This document shows, piece by piece, positions 1 through 9,627 of a stretch of DNA of 64,000 bases. The translations under genes and the position numbers were made by a program. This stretch comes from Type-B symbiont of Plautia stali. GTDB lineage: Bacteria > Pseudomonadota > Gammaproteobacteria > Enterobacterales > Enterobacteriaceae. Numbering within the stretch: position 1 is the stretch's first letter; each line of letters opens with the position of its first letter. The stretch is taken from assembly GCA_001485295.1 (NCBI GenBank), contig BBOA01000001.1, positions 62,001-126,000 of the forward strand, given 5' to 3'. The notes beneath the pieces were generated by a model. The model had not been told where the DNA came from. It made no database searches and saw only the letters and a program-made list of their open reading frames with translations.

Positions 1-20
1 ACCCGATATAGTCTGTAGAA

Positions 21-1613
21 TCAGTAAATACCCTGGCTGCGCAGATAGTCTTCGTAGTTGTCGGTGAAGTCCACTACGCGGTCCTCTTTAATTTCCAGCA
101 CGCGCGTCGCCAGCGAGCTGACGAATTCACGATCGTGAGAAACAAAGATCAGCGTGCCTTCATACATCTCCAGCGCCATGTTCAGCGACTCGATCGACTC
201 CATATCCAAGTGGTTGGTCGGTTCGTCCATAACGAGAATGTTCGGTTTCTGCATCATCAGCTTGCCGAACAGCATGCGTCCTTTCTCTCCGCCCGACAGC
301 ACCTTCGCCGGCTTTTTAATATCGTCATGGCTGAACAGCAGACGCCCCAGAATGCTGCGCACCGCCTGCTCGTCGTCGCCCTCCTGCTTCCACTGGCTCA
401 TCCAGTCGAAGACGCTGAGATCGTCGGCGAAGTCGGCGGCGTGATCCTGCTCGTAATAACCAATACGCGCGTTTTCCGACCATTTAACGCTACCGCTGTC
501 TGGCGCAATTTCGCCTACCAGCGTTTTCAATAGAGTAGTTTTACCAATACCGTTGGTGCCGATAACCGCCAGCTTCTCGCCCACTTCCATCAGCAGATTA
601 AGATTTTTAAACAGCGGGCCATTATCAAAACCTTTCCTTAACGCTTTCACTTCAAGCGCATTACGGAACAATTTCTTGTCTTGCTCAAAACGAATAAAGG
701 GGTTCTGACGGCTGGAGGCTTTCACTTCGTCCAACTTGATCTTATCAATTTGTTTCACGCGCGAGGCCGCCTGACGCGATTTAGAGGCGTTGGCGCTAAA
801 GCGACTGACAAAAGACTGCAGTTCGGCGATCTGCGCTTTTTTCTTGGCGTTGTCCGCTAATAAACGTTCGCGCGACTGGGTAGCCGCCGTCATATACTCG
901 TCATAATTGCCGGGGTAAACGCGTAATTCACCGTAATCAAGATCCGCCACATGCGTACAGACCATATTCAAAAAGTGACGGTCGTGCGAAACAATAATCA
1001 TAGTGCTTTCACGCTCGTTTAGCACCTGCTCAAGCCAGCGGATGGTGTCAATATCCAAGTTGTTAGTTGGTTCGTCCAGCAACAAAATATCAGGATTGGA
1101 AAATAACGCCTGCGCCAGCAGCACACGTAATTTCCAGCCCGGCGCAATTTCGCTCATCGGGCTATAATGCTGCTCCACCGGAATTCCGACACCGAGGAGT
1201 AAATCACCCGCGCGCGACTTGGCGGTGTAACCATCCATTTCACCGTAGAGCACTTCGAGGTCCGCCACTTTATAGCCTTCCTCTTCGCTGATTTCCGGCA
1301 AAGCATATATGCCATCGCGCTCCTGCTTAACTACCCACAATTCATGGTGACCCATGATGACGGTATCCAGCACGCTATATTGTTCGAACGCAAACTGGTC
1401 CTGTCTTAACTTGCCGATGCGCTCGTTGGGATCGTAAGAGACATTTCCGCCGGTGGGCGCGAGATCTCCGCCGAGGATTTTCATAAGGGTGGATTTACCG
1501 CTGCCGTTTGCACCGATTAAACCGTAACGATTACCCCCGCCAAATTTTACGGAGATATTTTCGAACAGTGGCTTGCTGCCAAACTGCATGGTGATATTGT
1601 TGCTTACTAACAC
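21..1613 (-). CDS. ybiT: YbiT, ABC-F family ATPase
   Basis: A 530-residue soluble protein with two ABC ATPase domains and no membrane segment, the ABC-F layout. Visible motifs are Walker [10 protein letters not shown] (about residue 35) and GTNGIGKTT (about 350), Walker [12 protein letters not shown] and [11 protein letters not shown], signature LSGGEKGR in the second domain, and a Lys/Arg/Ala-rich linker near residues 250-300. The length matches E. coli YbiT as I recall it. Family members act on ribosomes, but YbiT's exact role is not settled. The start is GTG at 1613, giving M-L-V-S-N-N like the E. coli protein. It lies downstream of the hns-like gene on the same strand with a terminator between. 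Intact. Confidence 0.95.
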   Translation of the reverse strand: MLVSNNITMQFGSKPLFENISVKFGGGNRYGLIGANGSGKSTLMKILGGDLAPTGGNVSYDPNERIGKLRQDQFAFEQYSVLDTVIMGHHELWVVKQERDGIYALPEISEEEGYKVADLEVLYGEMDGYTAKSRAGDLLLGVGIPVEQHYSPMSEIAPGWKLRVLLAQALFSNPDILLLDEPTNNLDIDTIRWLEQVLNERESTMIIVSHDRHFLNMVCTHVADLDYGELRVYPGNYDEYMTAATQSRERLLADNAKKKAQIAELQSFVSRFSANASKSRQAASRVKQIDKIKLDEVKASSRQNPFIRFEQDKKLFRNALEVKALRKGFDNGPLFKNLNLLMEVGEKLAVIGTNGIGKTTLLKTLVGEIAPDSGSVKWSENARIGYYEQDHAADFADDLSVFDWMSQWKQEGDDEQAVRSILGRLLFSHDDIKKPAKVLSGGEKGRMLFGKLMMQKPNILVMDEPTNHLDMESIESLNMALEMYEGTLIFVSHDREFVSSLATRVLEIKEDRVVDFTDNYEDYLRSQGIY

Positions 1614-1727
1614 GGCATTAACCTTTATGGCTGAATGGAGGAAAAAACGGCGGCCATTATGCCAGATATCGCCTTACGCATGCCAGCGCCAGGCGTGCGG
1701 ACGGAGGCGAACCGCTGGCGGCGAGGG

Positions 1728-1763
1728 AAAAATAAAAAAGCCGGTGGCTATTACTCCACCAGC
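1728..1763 (-). terminator. Rho-independent terminator after the hns-like gene
   Basis: Read on the minus strand, GCTGGTGG pairs with CCACCGGC (one G-U) around an 8-nt loop and is followed by TTTTTTATTTTT. It sits about 25 nt past the stop of the H-NS family gene and separates it from ybiT. Confidence 0.85.
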
Positions 1764-1788
1764 TACCGCTTGCAAGGATTAGGTAAAT

Positions 1789-2190
1789 TTAGCCGATCAA
1801 GAAGTCGTCGAGGCTTTTTCCGGCGTCCAGCGCCTTTTTAATTGCCGCGGGCGTACGACCCTGGCCGGTCCAAGATTTCTCTTCGCCGTTTTCGTCAGTG
1901 TAAGAATATTTAGCCGGGCGCGGAGCGCGCTTGGCGCGTTTTTTACCAGTTTCCAGTGTGCCCAGTAATTCGTTCGGATCAATTCCGTCGGCCAGCAGCA
2001 TTTCGCAGTATTTAGAAAGCTTTTTTTCTTTTTCGCGGTTTTGCGCTTCTTCAGCTTCTACCTCTTCGCGGCGTTCTGTGACGATGACGGTTAATTTTTC
2101 CAAAATTTCTTCTAGATCGCTCAACAGTAGTTCACGCGCCTGAGCACGCAATGTGCGAATGTTGTTCAGAACTTTAAATGCGTCACTCAT
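1789..2190 (-). CDS. hns: H-NS/StpA family nucleoid protein
   Basis: A 133-residue protein with the H-NS plan: an N-terminal coiled-coil oligomerisation region (about 1-80, opening [16 protein letters not shown]), a basic linker ([12 protein letters not shown]) and a C-terminal DNA-binding domain with the TGQGRTP core and the closing [12 protein letters not shown] proteins bind AT-rich DNA, silence transferred genes and compact the nucleoid. E. coli H-NS is a few residues longer. Its position beside ybiT is not that of E. coli hns, so it may be one of the hns/stpA paralogues found in Erwiniaceae; I cannot tell which. AAGGAC lies 7 nt before the ATG. Intact. Confidence 0.92.
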   Translation of the reverse strand: MSDAFKVLNNIRTLRAQARELLLSDLEEILEKLTVIVTERREEVEAEEAQNREKEKKLSKYCEMLLADGIDPNELLGTLETGKKRAKRAPRPAKYSYTDENGEEKSWTGQGRTPAAIKKALDAGKSLDDFLIG

Positions 2191-2612
2191 TACAATGTCC
2201 TTGACTAAGGGGCTTAATAAAAATTAAGCGACAAGATTACCCAATTCAAATAAAAAATAAATTAATTTTCGGCTACAGAAAATTCTGTAGCCGAAGCGTT
2301 AATTTTTCAGTAAAAAATACGTTCCCTAATGCATTATTAATGGTTAATTAACAGCTGAGATATGGATAAAAACGCGCAGCTGAAATCGTTTACATTGTCT
2401 GTCTGCAGGATTAATAGCGCCGCGCGTCGCGAAAAAGACAATATAAACTGCCCATATACATTATGTTTTGCAAATAGTGCCTGTTCCGTTAAGCCGCACT
2501 AGCCCGTGCGAGATAACCGGGCGGCAGAGGTGAAAAAAGATGACGCCGCGCGACAAATGGATAAAAAAAGCCTGCTGATGAGCTAGCTCGGCTAGCATTA
2601 GATAACCTTTTA
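2191..2612. other. AT-rich intergenic region upstream of the hns-like gene
   Basis: 422 bases without a convincing gene, much more AT-rich than the surroundings. It must hold the hns promoter. It contains the perfect hairpin at 2268-2295 (listed separately). Around 2566-2596 there is a GC-containing repeat (GCTAGC TCG GCTAGC) next to a run of seven A, which on the minus strand could form a weak terminator for the MFS gene. Confidence 0.6.
2268..2295 (-). terminator. Perfect 11-bp hairpin with T-rich flank
   Basis: TTCGGCTACAG and CTGTAGCCGAA are exact reverse complements around AAAATT. On the minus strand the 3' flank is T-rich (AATTAATTTATTTTTT), which fits a terminator of read-through from the MFS gene. 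It lies only about 80 bp before the hns start, so an attenuator or protein site is also possible. Confidence 0.5.
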
Positions 2613-4097
2613 TTATGAAGTTTTATTTAACGGCCGGCCAACAGCTTCGTGAACCGGCGCGTCATCGCGTGAAAGCGTTTCATGCAGATAATGTTCGATC
2701 TGTTCCAGACTACGGTTACACGTTTCCGGTACGTATTTAATGACAAACATCGCGCCCGCAATGCCCACCAGCGCAAAGATAAAGAACGCGCCTGCTAACC
2801 CTACGCTCGCTAGCAGTAATGGGAACATCAGCGAAATAAGAAAGTTGGCGATCCACATGGCAAACACTGCGCCGCCCATAAAAATGCCACGCAGGCGTGT
2901 CGGGAATATTTCCGACAGCAGCAGCCAGGTGACCGGCGATAATGCACCCTGCTGAAAGCTTAAAAACATCATCATGCCCAGCAGCACCATATAACTGCGT
3001 AGCATATCGGGTTCGCCGTTAATAGTTTCGGGCATAAAAAAGGTAACGGCGCCGATAAAGATCAGACAGGCGGTACAACCGAACTGGCCCAGCATGGTCA
3101 TGGTACGGCGGCCGATTTTGCCCAATAGCCAGATGCCGACAAAGGTCATCAGCACCGAGATGACGCCGTTGGCGATGGTGGCGAACAGCGCGGCGCTGTC
3201 ATCCATGCCGACCGCTTTCAACATGGTCGGCGCGTAATACATAATAGTATTGACGCCGGTCAGCTGCTGAATAACTGCGATGCCCATGCCGATGTAGAAC
3301 AGCTTAAACAGCCAAGGTTTGCGTAGCTCGCGCAGGCGCGGCCGCTGCTGCTTCTCTTCCGCCAGCGTCTCTTCGATCTCCGTCAGCTCCCACTCCACAT
3401 TCTGACGGGCGCGGGTGCGCTCCAGCACCTTACGCGCCTCGGCCAGACGGCCTTTCATCACATGCCAGCGCGGCGTATCAGGCATAAACATCATGCCGAA
3501 GAAGAGTAGCACCGCTGGCAACGTCGCCACGGCCAGCATCCAGCGCCAAGTGGTTTCGCCGCCCCACGCGGCGTTGAAACCGGCGTTGGAGATATAAGCC
3601 AGCATCTGGCCGGAGACAATCATCAGCTCCTGTAGTGTCACCAGCTGACCGCGCCGGTTGGCGGGCGCGATTTCCGCGATATAGACCGGCACGGTCGCTG
3701 CAGCGCCGCCGACCGCGCCGCCGAGCACCAGACGGAAGAAAATCATCCACTCCACATTCGGCGCCATCGAGGTGCCCAGCGCGCCGACGGCAAAGATAAT
3801 GGCTAAAACCAGAATAATTTTTTTCCGCCCGGCCGCCGCAGCAAAGTGGCCGGAGATCAACGCGCCAAAGGCGGCGCCGAACAGTAGGCTGCTGGTCACC
3901 AGCCCGGTGGTAAAGGGCGTCAGATTGAGTTCGGGGCCCATAAACAGCAGTGCACCCGAAATCACGCCGGTGTCGTAGCCAAACAGCAGGCCGCCCAAGG
4001 TAGCGACCGCGGCGATGACTTTGACGAAGAATTCAGTGCGAATAGTGCTGTTCGGCCCTGAGGCTTTGTTCAGCGTAAGGTAAGATTCTCTGGACAT
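2613..4097 (-). CDS. MFS sugar porter (myo-inositol/hexose type)
   Basis: A 12-segment major facilitator of the sugar porter family, about 494 residues from the chosen start. Visible signatures: GYDTGVISGAL in the first helix, AGRKK after helix 2, the PDTPRW loop, QQLTGVNTIMYYAP in helix 7, LGKIGRRTM after helix 8 and the closing PETCNRSLEQIE. These are typical of proton-coupled hexose or myo-inositol importers of the IolT/ItrA/GalP group; the substrate cannot be read from sequence. Two ATGs are possible; the one at 4097 is preferred because GGAAGAA lies 5 nt before it, while the ATG at 4109 has no ribosome site. Reading frame intact. Confidence 0.85.
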   Translation of the reverse strand: MSRESYLTLNKASGPNSTIRTEFFVKVIAAVATLGGLLFGYDTGVISGALLFMGPELNLTPFTTGLVTSSLLFGAAFGALISGHFAAAAGRKKIILVLAIIFAVGALGTSMAPNVEWMIFFRLVLGGAVGGAAATVPVYIAEIAPANRRGQLVTLQELMIVSGQMLAYISNAGFNAAWGGETTWRWMLAVATLPAVLLFFGMMFMPDTPRWHVMKGRLAEARKVLERTRARQNVEWELTEIEETLAEEKQQRPRLRELRKPWLFKLFYIGMGIAVIQQLTGVNTIMYYAPTMLKAVGMDDSAALFATIANGVISVLMTFVGIWLLGKIGRRTMTMLGQFGCTACLIFIGAVTFFMPETINGEPDMLRSYMVLLGMMMFLSFQQGALSPVTWLLLSEIFPTRLRGIFMGGAVFAMWIANFLISLMFPLLLASVGLAGAFFIFALVGIAGAMFVIKYVPETCNRSLEQIEHYLHETLSRDDAPVHEAVGRPLNKTS

Positions 4098-4109
4098 GTA
4101 TTCTTCCAT

Positions 4110-4385
4110 GGTGTGCAGGTGTCTAGTGACAATAGATTATTTTTATCGTTTAAGTAAAATATAAAATATTATTTTTGCGCGTTGAGTCATATGTTCCGCC
4201 TGAATTTGTCTGTCAGATCACAAACAGGGGCGAATTTGCTTTACCTGCAGCGTAATACTTCCCGCTTTGATTTCAAGGAAAGGAAAAAAAGAAAAATTCA
4301 TTTCATGAAACAAGACAGGGTCTATGCCGTGCAGGGAAATTGTGCGGCGGCGCCTACCACTGCCCGAAAAAATAAAAGGGTTAGT
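4110..4385. other. Intergenic, no gene recognised
   Basis: The first 70 bases are AT-rich and should carry the promoter of the MFS gene. Nothing else is recognisable; the open plus-strand frame through 4182-4469 has no homology I can see and runs into the dead efflux gene. Confidence 0.5.
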
Positions 4386-5452
4386 TTATCTGCGTCGCCG
4401 GCCCGAACACGTCGAACTACGGTAGCACGACGTTCTGATAGATTTCCCAGCCGCCGCCAAGCGCCTTAGCGCCACCAGATCGAGCGCGCTCTGCATGCGC
4501 GCCTGATCGGCGTGATAGCTTACCAGTGCGTTTTCGGCATCCTGCAACGCCGTCAGCACCGTCTGACGATAGTCGAGCGCAACGCTGGCCTGCTGGCCAC
4601 ACGCTAGCTTCACGCTCGATACCAGCCGATCGCCCTGAAAAATGTGGATATTGCGCACACTGAGCAGCACCGCCAGACCGTTCATCGCCTGCCGCGCTTG
4701 TAACTGATACTACGGCAGCTGCGCCTGAAGCAAACTAAGCTGCGCGCGCGTTTTCCACATTGGTCAGCGGCGCCAGACCGTTGCGCTGCTGACTCTGGGT
4801 CAGCTCTTAGCTCTGCTGCGCTACGGCAATCTGCTGCTCGAGCGTGGCGACCGTGGCCTGCGCGCCGCGCAGCTGTAGGTAAAGCGCGCGTCCCTTCCGC
4901 CTCCAGCGAGACCAGCGCGTCATTGCGCTACTCCACGGCCGCCTGCGTTTGCGCGTCCGCCAGCTCTACCTGATAGCGTACTTTGCCCCACAAGATCCAG
5001 CTCCCAGCTGGCGTCGAAGCTGCACTGATAGAGCGTCACCGGCTGCTCTAGGCTGCTGAGCTGGCTGACGGTGTTGCTGTCGAGCTGATCGCTGACGCCG
5101 TTCGCCTTTAGCAGCCCCTCCAGACCCAGCTGCTGGCGCGTCACTTTGGCGCTGCCGTTCAGGCTGGGAAACAGACCGACGCACGCCTGCACACCAGCTC
5201 CTGAAGCTCGCCCGCAATGCGCAGTACCGCCTGCTGCAGCGGCAGATTACCCTCGATGGCGCAATCGATCAGGCTATCGAGCTGTGGATATCGTTGAAGG
5301 TTTGCCACCAGCGCGCATTGACGGCGCCGGACGCGGTTTTCGACGTATATATAGTTTCGGCGCCTAGTAGTCGGGTCCGACAGCGCAGCCCGCCAGCCAG
5401 AGCGTCAGCAGGCTGAGCGGTCTCGCCAGCGGGCGGTAGATATAACCTTCAT
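4386..5452 (-). pseudogene. Outer-membrane efflux lipoprotein (NodT/TolC family), broken
   Basis: Minus-strand fragments in several frames reconstruct an RND/EmrAB-type outer-membrane factor. The start region reads a lipobox, LAGCAVGPDY, followed by an amber codon where Gln is expected; mid parts read SLIDCAIEGNLPLQQAVLRIAGELQ and FDASWELDL; the end reads DYRQTVLTALQDAENALVSYHADQ. Several frameshifts and TAG codons separate them. It was the third gene of an efflux operon with the emrA- and emrB-like remnants upstream. The intact protein would have been the TolC-like exit duct. Not functional. Confidence 0.85.
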
Positions 5453-5453
5453 G

Positions 5454-6352
5454 TCAGTGTGCTCCTGCGCTGCCTTCGCTCTTAATCGGCGACAGCAGCC
5501 AACAAAATGGAATCAAGATCAGGGCAACGATGCTCAGGCCCGAAAAAACGTCGATGATACCAAGATGCGCGACTGCACCACCAGCGCCTGATAGAGCTGC
5601 CCGGTCGCCAGCGTGGCGGGGTCACCCACTGCCGAAATGAAGTTGCGGAGCGCTTGCGCCCACTGCTACACAGTAAGAGTGGACTGCTCGTTGAGCGGCT
5701 TCATGTTGTGCAACATATGCGCCGAGCGCACCTGCGCGCGCTCGGTGATTGCTGCTGTTGACAGCGAAAAATGCCAATAGAGCCAGCCACGTTGCGGAAC
5801 ATTGTAAACAGCGCCAAGACGTCGGCGTTAAGGCGTTGCGGAATGGTGACGAAGGCGATGATGGCCAGCGGCACGAACAGAAAGCCCAACCCGATGGATT
5901 GCGCGCTGCACATCAGCACCAGTGTTTTAAAATTCACGTCCGGCGTCAGGGTCGACGAGTAGAAAAATACCAGTGCGAGGCAGCTGAAGCCGGTAGACCC
6001 GATACCCAGAAGTTGCGATCTTTCATCACTAGAATATCGACCACCGGCTTGCGCGCGTACATTAGCCAGTAAATCGCGCCGACGATGCCCACCAGCGCCA
6101 GAGTGGCGAACAGCACGATTAAAGTGCGAGGAGAACCAGTCTTCATCTTCACCGCGATCGAGGAACACCTGCAGGCAGCCAAGGCCTGAGGTGATCAAGC
6201 CGATGCCGATATAGTCGATCTTCAGCCGCCCTTTCACCCACTTGCGCTCTCATGGCGGATCTTCCAGCAGTTGATAGATCGCCAGCACCGTTGAGGATGC
6301 CGACCGTAATATTGATAAAGAAGACCCAGCGCCAGCTGTAGTTAGACGTTGC
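5454..6352 (-). pseudogene. EmrB/QacA-type MFS drug exporter, broken
   Basis: Minus-strand pieces match a 14-segment DHA2 exporter: YSWRWVFFINITVGIL, then KIDYIGIGLITSGLGCLQVFLDRGEDEDWF, then MCSAQSIGLGFLFVPLAIIAFVTIPQRLNADVLALFTMFRNVAGSIG. The N-terminal third (helices 1-5) is missing and the order of frames shows several indels. The first recognisable residues follow directly on emrA-like sequence, so a deletion removed the emrA/emrB junction. Family members expel hydrophobic toxins with an HlyD-type adaptor and an outer-membrane duct. Confidence 0.85.
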
Positions 6353-6958
6353 GCTTGGTGACGAAGCCGTCATAGGGCGCGAGCACCTGAGCCTGAGTGT
6401 AAGAGAGTTTCAGCTCCGCTGTGTTGAGCTGCGCCTGCGCGACCTGCTGCTGCCGCGCCTCGACGTTGGTTTCCCGCCGGCGCATCTACAGCGCGACCTA
6501 CGAGGCGACTTCTACCTAGGCTTTAGCGCTCTGCAGCTGCGCCTGAGCCGAGCGCTGCGGCGCGATAGCGGTATCAATATTGCGCTGGCTGGTGGCGCGC
6601 AGATAGACACCGCGCTGGCGACGATAGTCCGCTTCCGCATTCAGCAGATTAGCCTAGGCTTTCGCCTGATCGCGCTGAGCCAAGGTATCGTGCGGATCGA
6701 TCTCCACCAGCAGATCGCCCTTTTTCACGCGCTGGTTATCGTTAACCAGCAGCTTCACCACGTAGCCAGAGGCTTTGGGCGCGATAGTGACTGCATCACC
6801 TTCGGTAAAAGCGTCGTCGGTGGTTTCTTCGTTACGCGTGCTGAACCAGAACCAGAAGCCGACAATCAGCATGATTACCACCACATCGCGAGGATAATCA
6901 GCAGTTTTTTGCTGGGCCTTTTACGTTCAGGCTCCTCGTTGTTATCTTGCTCGCTCAT
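6353..6958 (-). pseudogene. EmrA/HlyD-type efflux adaptor, broken
   Basis: Starts at 6958 with MSEQDNNEEPERKRPSKK and a membrane anchor; a 1-nt shift follows near 6885, after which the frame reads IMLIVGFWFWFSTRNEETTDDAFTEG and the biotinyl-lipoyl-like part IAPKASGYVVKLLVNDNQRVKKGDLLVEIDPHD. The coiled-coil part has amber codons, and the last recognisable piece is KLSYTQAQVLAPYDGFVT at about 6360 before emrB sequence begins. It was the periplasmic adaptor of the same exporter. Not functional. Confidence 0.85.
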
Positions 6959-7103
6959 AGTCAGTTCCACACGGCTAACGCCCTAATTCCCTGGCATAAA
7001 GGGCAGATAAACAGTAGATGGAATACTGACATTTTCCAGCTTTTTTTGGCTTTTCTTGACAAAAGAGGCACAACCTACAACATTTTTTTAAGCGCAGTGC
7101 AGG

Positions 7104-7802
7104 TTACAACAGCAGGTGCAACAGCAGCCAGCCGCTCAGCATCGACCAAACGAGCATGGGCAAAAAAATGAAACTGCCACCAGACGCGGCGATCTTTAGC
7201 CATGCGCAACGCAATCAGGTTGGCGGCAGCAGGATGATGGATGATGGCGGGCAAGTTGCTGATCACCTGCGACAGTGCTATCGCCAGTAGATAAATCGCG
7301 CTGTCGCCTAGCCTATAGATGGGTCACGGCATCAAAGTGACGTTGCACCACCGGCAAATGGGTTAGCACATAGACGTCGATAAACATGGCGATGAATACC
7401 GCCAGTAGGCTCCAGCCGATGGTGGTCAGGTCAGCACCCGACGCGCCATCAGTAGCAGCGCCCAGCCGTTCATCTGCCACTCTAGCGCGGCAACGAATAC
7501 TAGTACTAGGTAGAGTAGCTCACGTCAGCGCCAGCAGCGTGATCAACAGCCAGATGGCCAGACCAAGATAAATAACACCACTCGTTGGTGAGAAAGGTCG
7601 AGAGCAGCGGCGGCGAGCACCATAAACAGCGCCAGCGCGCGCTCGTGGCGGAAGCGGCCGATCAGCTGAGCACCAGCACTAACCAGCAGCAGACCGGTCA
7701 GGGTGACGATCGTGTGCCAGTCCACCGCGCCGGGCAGAGCCGAGCGCGAGCAGCAAATGCAGAAGACAATCTGTGCAAAAAAGAGCGCAGCAGGGTCGAC
7801 AT
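7104..7802 (-). pseudogene. ybiR: YbiR-like inner-membrane anion transporter, broken
   Basis: Follows mntR on the same strand, as in E. coli. Minus-strand frames give VDWHTIVTLTGLLLVSAGAQL and RHERALALFMVLAAAALDL, which resemble the first helices of YbiR, and near the end GGSFIFLPMLVWSMLSGWLLLHLLL followed by a stop. Between them are frameshifts and internal losses. YbiR belongs to the ArsB/NhaD-like ion transporter superfamily with unknown substrate. Confidence 0.8.
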
Positions 7803-7819
7803 AGCGAACCATACAGAGG

Positions 7820-8281
7820 TTAACTGCGGCTTTCGTAGAATTTCTGAAAGACGGCCAAGGTTTCATCACTGACGTGATGCTCGATGCCTTCAGAATCGCG
7901 CCGCGCGGTTTCCGGGCTGATGCCCAGTGCGAGCAAAAAGGTTTCGACAATATGATGTCGAGCGCGACTTTCCGCCGCCAGCTTCACCCCTTCTGCGGTC
8001 AGGAACACGCCGCGATAGGGAACCTGCTCGACTAGACCGCCGCCGCTAAGGCGCTTCAGCATCTTTGCCACGGTGGGCTGCGAAACGCCCAAGCGTGCCG
8101 CCATATCCACCTGGCGCGCTTCGCCGAATTTGCCGATTAAATCTGAGATCAACTCAACGTAGTCATCGATCAGTTCGCGACGATGCGCTTCGCGAACCTG
8201 TCGAAATCCTTCGACATGCTCTTCGATATCTTTCAGGAGTCCTTGCGGCGCGGACACCCCATTTTTGGCACCACGACTCAT
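7820..8281 (-). CDS. mntR: MntR manganese-responsive repressor
   Basis: A 153-residue DtxR-family regulator, close to the E. coli length. The N-terminal winged helix-turn-helix is readable ([20 protein letters not shown], about 55-75), followed by the dimerisation and metal-binding part with [18 protein letters not shown] and [13 protein letters not shown], whose Glu/His residues ligate Mn(II) in the family. MntR represses manganese uptake genes when manganese is plentiful. It is intact although the gene behind it (ybiR) is dead. A divergent, MntR-type palindrome lies upstream at 8390-8412 and controls the small ORFs on the other strand. Confidence 0.95.
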   Translation of the reverse strand: MSRGAKNGVSAPQGLLKDIEEHVEGFRQVREAHRRELIDDYVELISDLIGKFGEARQVDMAARLGVSQPTVAKMLKRLSGGGLVEQVPYRGVFLTAEGVKLAAESRARHHIVETFLLALGISPETARRDSEGIEHHVSDETLAVFQKFYESRS

Positions 8282-8383
8282 TCAGCTTCCTCTTTATTAT
8301 TCTCCGTACCCACGCAGCGAGACGGATTTGCTGCGCTCATTGTAAACTAGGCACAAAGAAGCTCAAATTTTTTGTAAATAGCA

Positions 8384-8412
8384 TTGACTACATAGTATAG
8401 CAAATACTATGT
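8384..8412 (+). promoter_or_regulatory. MntR operator overlapping a promoter
   Basis: A perfect palindrome, ACATAGTAT-AGCAA-ATACTATGT (8390-8412), matches the MntR box pattern (AAACATAGC...GCTATGTTT) in half-site and size. TTGACT at 8384-8389 just ahead looks like a -35 element, with a -10 (TACTAT or CTATGT) inside the palindrome, so bound MntR would block transcription of the two small ORFs downstream. Confidence 0.85.
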
Positions 8413-8452
8413 TTGTCGATATTATAGGCACACTGACAATGGAGAGATGATC

Positions 8453-8554
8453 GTGCAAGATCCTTATCTGTTATTGCTGCTATTTCTCTTGTTTATCGCC
8501 GGACTCTGCCTGCTGCTACGACGTTACTGCTCGGGAGGGGAGAGGTCGATATGA
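8453..8554 (+). CDS. Small single-span membrane protein, MntR-controlled
   Basis: A 33-residue ORF. After M-Q-D-P-Y comes one strong hydrophobic span, LLLLLFLLFIAGLCLLL, then RRYCSGGERSI, i.e. an inner-membrane segment with a positive cytoplasmic end. The start is taken as GTG at 8453 because GGAGAG ends 6 nt before it; an ATG at 8447 is in frame but touches the ribosome site. It lies 40 nt after the MntR palindrome, where E. coli carries mntS, yet the sequence does not resemble the 42-residue MntS I recall. It ends in ATGA, overlapping the next ORF. Function unknown; a manganese-linked membrane microprotein is an inference. Confidence 0.6.
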   Translation: MQDPYLLLLLFLLFIAGLCLLLRRYCSGGERSI

Positions 8555-8625
8555 GAACTCTGAAAGCTGCCTTGTATGCGGCAAATGTTTCCAAACTGAA
8601 ACGCCAGCTTCATCCTCATCGCTGA
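8551..8625 (+). CDS. 24-residue basic peptide, coupled to upstream small ORF
   Basis: ATG at 8551 shares ATGA with the stop of the preceding ORF and is preceded by a strong GGGAGGGGAGAGG ribosome site inside that ORF. The peptide is MRTLKAALYAANVSKLKRQL followed by HPHR: short, basic and amphipathic, with no cysteine. It is followed within 20 nt by a good terminator. Position suggests the MntS slot (the E. coli small protein that raises active Mn), but I see no clear sequence match. Translation is inferred from the ribosome site and coupling only. Confidence 0.5.
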   Translation: MRTLKAALYAANVSKLKRQLHPHR

Positions 8626-8641
8626 AGTCCTGGCAGGGCAT

Positions 8642-8679
8642 AAAAAAACGGCAAAAACGGCTACGAAGGGCCGTTTTTT
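8642..8679. terminator. Bidirectional terminator between the small-ORF operon and ompX
   Basis: AAAAACGGC and GCCGTTTTT form a stem around a short loop, with A-runs on one side and T-runs on the other, so it works for both converging transcripts. Confidence 0.85.
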
Positions 8680-8699
8680 GTAATTGGTCTAAGAAAAAC

Positions 8700-9215
8700 T
8701 TAAAAGCTGTAACCTACGCCAGCAATCCAAGTACCTACGTCGACGTTACGGATACGGCTCTGCTCGTAACCCACATCAATCGCGAACTGCTCGTATGGGT
8801 TGAACTGCAGACCGGCACCGTAGGAGAAGCCTACGTCGCTGGAGTCAGATTTGTCACGGACAACCGTGTCGTTGTTCTGCTGGAATTTGCCGTAACCGAT
8901 ACCTACCACGCCGTAGATGCTTGCCCAGTCGTTCAGACGGTAAGCTGGACCTGCGGTGAAGCCGTAGTACTGACCTTTGTTGTACACACCAGAATCAGTG
9001 CGATCTTTTTCGGTGTAGGTGAAAGAACCGGTCCAACCCAGCGGGTTAGAGCTGTCTTCGTAACGGTATTTCAGGTTGAAACCGTTCGCTTTGTTAGCCA
9101 CGCCCTCATAGTCTGACTGAGCGTAACCGCCGGTGACTGTGCTCTGCGCCATTGCAGAACCCGCAGAAACTGCCAGAACACAAGCCAGTGCTGAAAGACA
9201 TGCATTTTTTTTCAT
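8700..9215 (-). CDS. ompX: OmpX outer-membrane beta-barrel
   Basis: A 171-residue precursor, the E. coli length. The signal peptide KKNACLSALACVLAVSAGSAMA ends in AMA, and the mature part begins QSTVTGGYAQSD; it alternates hydrophobic and polar strands, includes GFNLKYRYED and AYRLNDWASIYGVVGIGYGK, and closes with the Phe-terminated barrel signal VGTWIAGVGYSF. OmpX is a small eight-stranded porin-like protein linked to adhesion and stress. The ATG at 9215 is chosen because GAGGT lies just before it; an upstream GTG is part of that site. Intact. Confidence 0.97.
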   Translation of the reverse strand: MKKNACLSALACVLAVSAGSAMAQSTVTGGYAQSDYEGVANKANGFNLKYRYEDSSNPLGWTGSFTYTEKDRTDSGVYNKGQYYGFTAGPAYRLNDWASIYGVVGIGYGKFQQNNDTVVRDKSDSSDVGFSYGAGLQFNPYEQFAIDVGYEQSRIRNVDVGTWIAGVGYSF

Positions 9216-9627
9216 AACCACCTCAAATGTGATAATACTGCTCTCCTGACAACACTAAAAATATAACAAAACTCAGCAAATAACAAAACTCAGCAAGAAA
9301 CTCTGCCCGCAAATTATTGCCTATTATTGCCTAACAGGATGTTAGTGTAACAGAAAGTTAATTAATTTCCCTATATTATTAATTTTCCTTATAATTTATG
9401 TTATAAAACTGCAATGAATTTCTCGCGATAAAAATTGTCGTTTAAATTCTTTCTTACAAAGAAAGACATTTCTTTACGATACTGGCCATGAAATTGGCCA
9501 TGAAATGGGTTAAATCTCGCGCAATCGCCCAAGGATTTTCCTGATTGTCTCCTCTGCTTTTCGTCCGACATCCATTAAACTGACCCTCTTGTTATCTCTG
9601 TGTTAACTATTAGGATGTGCTTACAGG
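9216..9627. other. AT-rich intergenic region with three tandem duplications
   Basis: 412 bases with no gene; the ompX promoter lies here. Three exact head-to-tail duplications occur: 17 nt (9263-9279 = 9280-9296), 10 nt (9313-9322 = 9323-9332) and 12 nt (9483-9494 = 9495-9506). Confidence 0.7.
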
